From positions 62,001-126,000 of the forward strand of contig NZ_JBFNXH010000017.1 in NCBI RefSeq assembly GCF_040812395.1: a stretch of DNA of 64,000 nt, written 5' to 3'. The notes under the pieces were generated by a model, which was not told where the DNA came from, ran no database searches, and was given only the letters and a program-made list of their open reading frames with translations. The DNA comes from Paenibacillus_E sp040812395 (GTDB lineage Bacteria > Bacillota > Bacilli > Paenibacillales > NBRC-103111). Of this stretch, positions 62,442 to 64,000 are shown piece by piece (position 1 is the stretch's first letter; each line of letters opens with the position of its first letter). The translations under genes and the position numbers were made by a program.

Positions 62442-63026
62442 TTGAAAGGGGATCGAAATAGTAGGAAGTTTACCATGTTTTGCGCTGTGATCATTTTAAT
62501 GCTTATTTCCGGGTGCAGCAGCGAGGCTGGCAAGCTTGTTCCCGATGCTTTTTCCGCTAAAGATCTGTGTATGGAAAAAACCGGCTTTCCGGATAGCGAA
62601 ATTTGCTACGGAACGGATCGGAAAAGGGTCGAAAGGATTTTAGGCTCCGGGAAGGGCAGCGGTGTGGTTCAAAAGTATGATGATGGCGTCTCCGTGATGT
62701 ATCGCGAGGATAAAGTTGCCGGATTGGCCATTGGCTTCTCATTAGAAAAACGGATGCAGATTACACGCGGAATTCGCATAGGATCGAAAAAGGAAGAAGT
62801 CGAGCAGAAATACGGAAAAAAATACGCAATTGTAACAGCGCTAGGAGGCACGCTCTATAGTTTCTATAAGGAAAATAATCTTCCGTTGGAACGAAAGGCC
62901 TATAAAAGCGAGAGGTCGGATGACGAGAAGCAGGGCGTCTTTGAAATATGGTTCTCGTATGATAAAGCCGGGGGAGTGAACGAGATCATCTTGTCGGATC
63001 AAAGGATGTCAGCGGAAAAGAAGTGA
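62442..63026 (+). CDS. Lipoprotein of unknown function (194 aa)
   Basis: TTG 62442 start with GGGATGGAG upstream. Signal FTMFCAVIILMLISGC with lipobox LISGC. After it come a Cys pair (DLCMEKTGF, EICYGTD) and beta-rich sequence with IRIGSKKEEVEQKYGKKY, a pattern seen in small domains that pair with membrane-protein assembly or wall turnover lipoproteins. Function unknown. The 62126-62441 gap contains only the divergent promoter region. Confidence 0.78.
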   Translation: MKGDRNSRKFTMFCAVIILMLISGCSSEAGKLVPDAFSAKDLCMEKTGFPDSEICYGTDRKRVERILGSGKGSGVVQKYDDGVSVMYREDKVAGLAIGFSLEKRMQITRGIRIGSKKEEVEQKYGKKYAIVTALGGTLYSFYKENNLPLERKAYKSERSDDEKQGVFEIWFSYDKAGGVNEIILSDQRMSAEKK

Positions 63027-63035
63027 AGTCCGGCA

Positions 63036-63135
63036 AAATCATGGTATAACACCGCGCATGAAGAACGCGGCATATGGCAAAGAACCCGTTACTGGCGTAA
63101 ACCAGTCCGGGTTCTTTGTTTTTTGGGAAGCGGGG
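63036..63135 (+). repeat. htpG 3' end plus terminator, copy 2 of a ~95-nt direct repeat
   Basis: Matches 60470-60565 from AAAATCATGGTATAACACC to GGGAAGCGGGGG. Its stem AAGAACCCGTTACTGG / CCAGTCCGGGTTCTT plus TTTG acts as terminator of the lipoprotein gene. Confidence 0.85.
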
Positions 63136-63171
63136 GCGTTTCTATTCATAGGTACAACGTCATCTTATCAT

Positions 63172-63540
63172 TTAGAAAATCAACACTTTACCATTAACCT
63201 CAGCCGGGCTTGGTCCAACATTAGTAATTTGGAGTCGGTCGGTTCCGGCCGGGACAACAAAAGTCAGCACAAAGGTCCGTGTTCCTCTCACAGTTACAGC
63301 GTTCGTGATGGGGCGATGGGTGACGGCGTCTACAATCTGGTATCTGATGACAGGCTGAGTAAGGAAGCCGGCCGAAGGACGTTGGGAAATGATGATTTCG
63401 CCGAAATTAACAACGTTTCTGAGCCGAAAAGCACCGGAGAAAACAGTTACACCTGAGCCAATTCTCGGGAAAAGGAAGACGACGGATCGGAGAATGATGG
63501 ATGAAGAACGCTTGCTCGTTAACTTTAAACTTGGCTTCAA
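63172..63540 (-). CDS. Small uncharacterised protein, possibly endospore-appendage-like
   Basis: 122 residues from TTG 63540. This start is preferred because GGAGGTGAT, a perfect anti-16S match, lies 6 bases upstream; a TTG at 63555 would sit before that site. Beta-rich: RTFVLTFVVPAGTDRLQITN, GPSPAEVNGKVLIF. A beta-rich domain ending in a valine/asparagine-rich hairpin recalls DUF3992 S-type endospore appendage subunits, but similarity is slight. The 63556-63700 gap has nothing. Confidence 0.55.
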   Translation of the reverse strand: MKPSLKLTSKRSSSIILRSVVFLFPRIGSGVTVFSGAFRLRNVVNFGEIIISQRPSAGFLTQPVIRYQIVDAVTHRPITNAVTVRGTRTFVLTFVVPAGTDRLQITNVGPSPAEVNGKVLIF

Positions 63541-63705
63541 TTCGATCACCTCCAATCTATCTCTATTCCATATAAGATATGAAAATATGAAAAATTGGTT
63601 CCATTTTTAAGAAAATTGGGAGGTTTCATAGAAAGAAAAGAAACTCCAGATATTGAAGATAAAACAATGCCAGGCTTCATATCGTGGCCACATATGCAGA
63701 AAAGA

Positions 63706-63740
63706 CCAAACAACCCCTCTCGCCGAGGGGCTGTTTGGCA
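63706..63740 (-). terminator. Terminator of the solute-binding protein gene
   Basis: CCAAACAACCCCTC (63706-63719) / GAGGGGCTGTTTGG (63725-63738), with one mismatch; T-rich on the minus strand side (TCTTTTC). Confidence 0.85.
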
Positions 63741-63746
63741 TGCGCG

Positions 63747-64000
63747 CTATTTTGTCTTCCTGGCAGCAGCCCAGACGTCCAACTGCCGCTGCTTCTCTTC
63801 AATGACTTTATTGCCGCCAGCGTCCTTCAAGGATTTAAGCAGCGCTGGCATAATTTTATCGGGATCGAATTCGCCCGAATTGAGTGCTCCTGTGTACTGC
63901 GGGAGGGCATTCCCGCAGGCAATCACCTCATTTTTCACTTTATCCGGGTCGAAAATGAACCCAAGAGCAAGGGACCTGTCAGCGGTTTCGTTAAAGACCC
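63747..64000 (-). CDS. Extracellular solute-binding protein, C-terminal part (cut by window edge)
   Basis: The minus-strand frame is open to the end of the window: FNETADRSLALGFIFDPDKV, VKNEVIACGNALPQYTGALNSG-type sequence, ending LKSLKDAGGNKVIEEKQRQL...W. This is the C-terminus of a family 1 (LplA/YtcQ-type) carbohydrate ABC transporter binding lipoprotein, common in Paenibacillus. Start and ligand are outside the window. Confidence 0.85.
   Translation of the reverse strand, partial: VFNETADRSLALGFIFDPDKVKNEVIACGNALPQYTGALNSGEFDPDKIMPALLKSLKDAGGNKVIEEKQRQLDVWAAARKTK

Noticed and set aside
1..64000. CRISPR array, tRNA or rRNA genes
   Set aside because: No regularly spaced repeats, no cloverleaf with a GTTCRA-type T-arm and no rRNA segments were found by eye.

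Overview
The window looks like chromosomal DNA of a Paenibacillus-type Firmicute. The evidence is strong AGGAGG-type ribosome binding sites with many TTG/GTG starts, a perfect CIRCE element before htpG, SLH-anchored S-layer-type proteins, and three proteins with the copper-amine-oxidase N-terminal (stalk) domain. I see no tRNA, rRNA or CRISPR array.

Region 1 (1-36,900) is an accessory, defence-rich region, AT-rich to the eye and littered with recombinase relics. It holds a HEPN-like gene followed by a 2,231-residue protein that joins a calcineurin-type phosphoesterase, a long TPR-like solenoid and PIN-like nuclease signatures (394-7921). Next come an EVE-McrB/DUF2357-nuclease pair (8356-12898), a stalk-PhnD fusion lipid-side or secreted protein, an XRE regulator with a divergent small gene, an LRR protein, and a dead serine recombinase. 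A run of small unknown genes (20.8-25.0 kb) includes a ParS/MbcA-like antitoxin. After it lie a restriction-endonuclease/STAND-NTPase protein (25287-28718) and a dead tyrosine recombinase. A housekeeping-like cysD-cysN pair (29.9-32.6 kb) interrupts the region, and its CysN carries a gutted APS-kinase domain. A PemK/MazF-type toxin-antitoxin pair, a TOTE-type primase-helicase, a DUF6155 gene and a Fic pseudogene follow.

Region 2 (37.5-53.4 kb) is dominated by the cell surface. It has an SLH-anchored family 9 glycoside hydrolase, an LRR/stalk protein and a 1,696-residue beta-propeller/repeat/SLH protein. Between them sit an XRE regulator, an rtcB-AAA ATPase operon (RNA ligase plus BCS1-like ATPase), and a frameshifted VapC.

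Region 3 (53.4-64 kb) is more GC-rich and metabolic. tenA is followed by a SorC-family regulator and a two-gene trpB-trpA unit lacking the rest of the trp operon. Then come an alpha/beta hydrolase, CIRCE-controlled htpG, and the convergent folD-fchA one-carbon pair. The window ends with a lipoprotein, a small unknown protein with an ideal Shine-Dalgarno sequence, and the C-terminus of an ABC solute-binding protein.

The best candidate for an undescribed system is the HEPN + phosphoesterase-TPR-PIN pair at 394-7921. Three further defence-type NTPases within 29 kb, and a recurrent ~47-nt motif that brackets the modules, support its placement in a defence island. All functional calls come from reading motifs; no database search was run.
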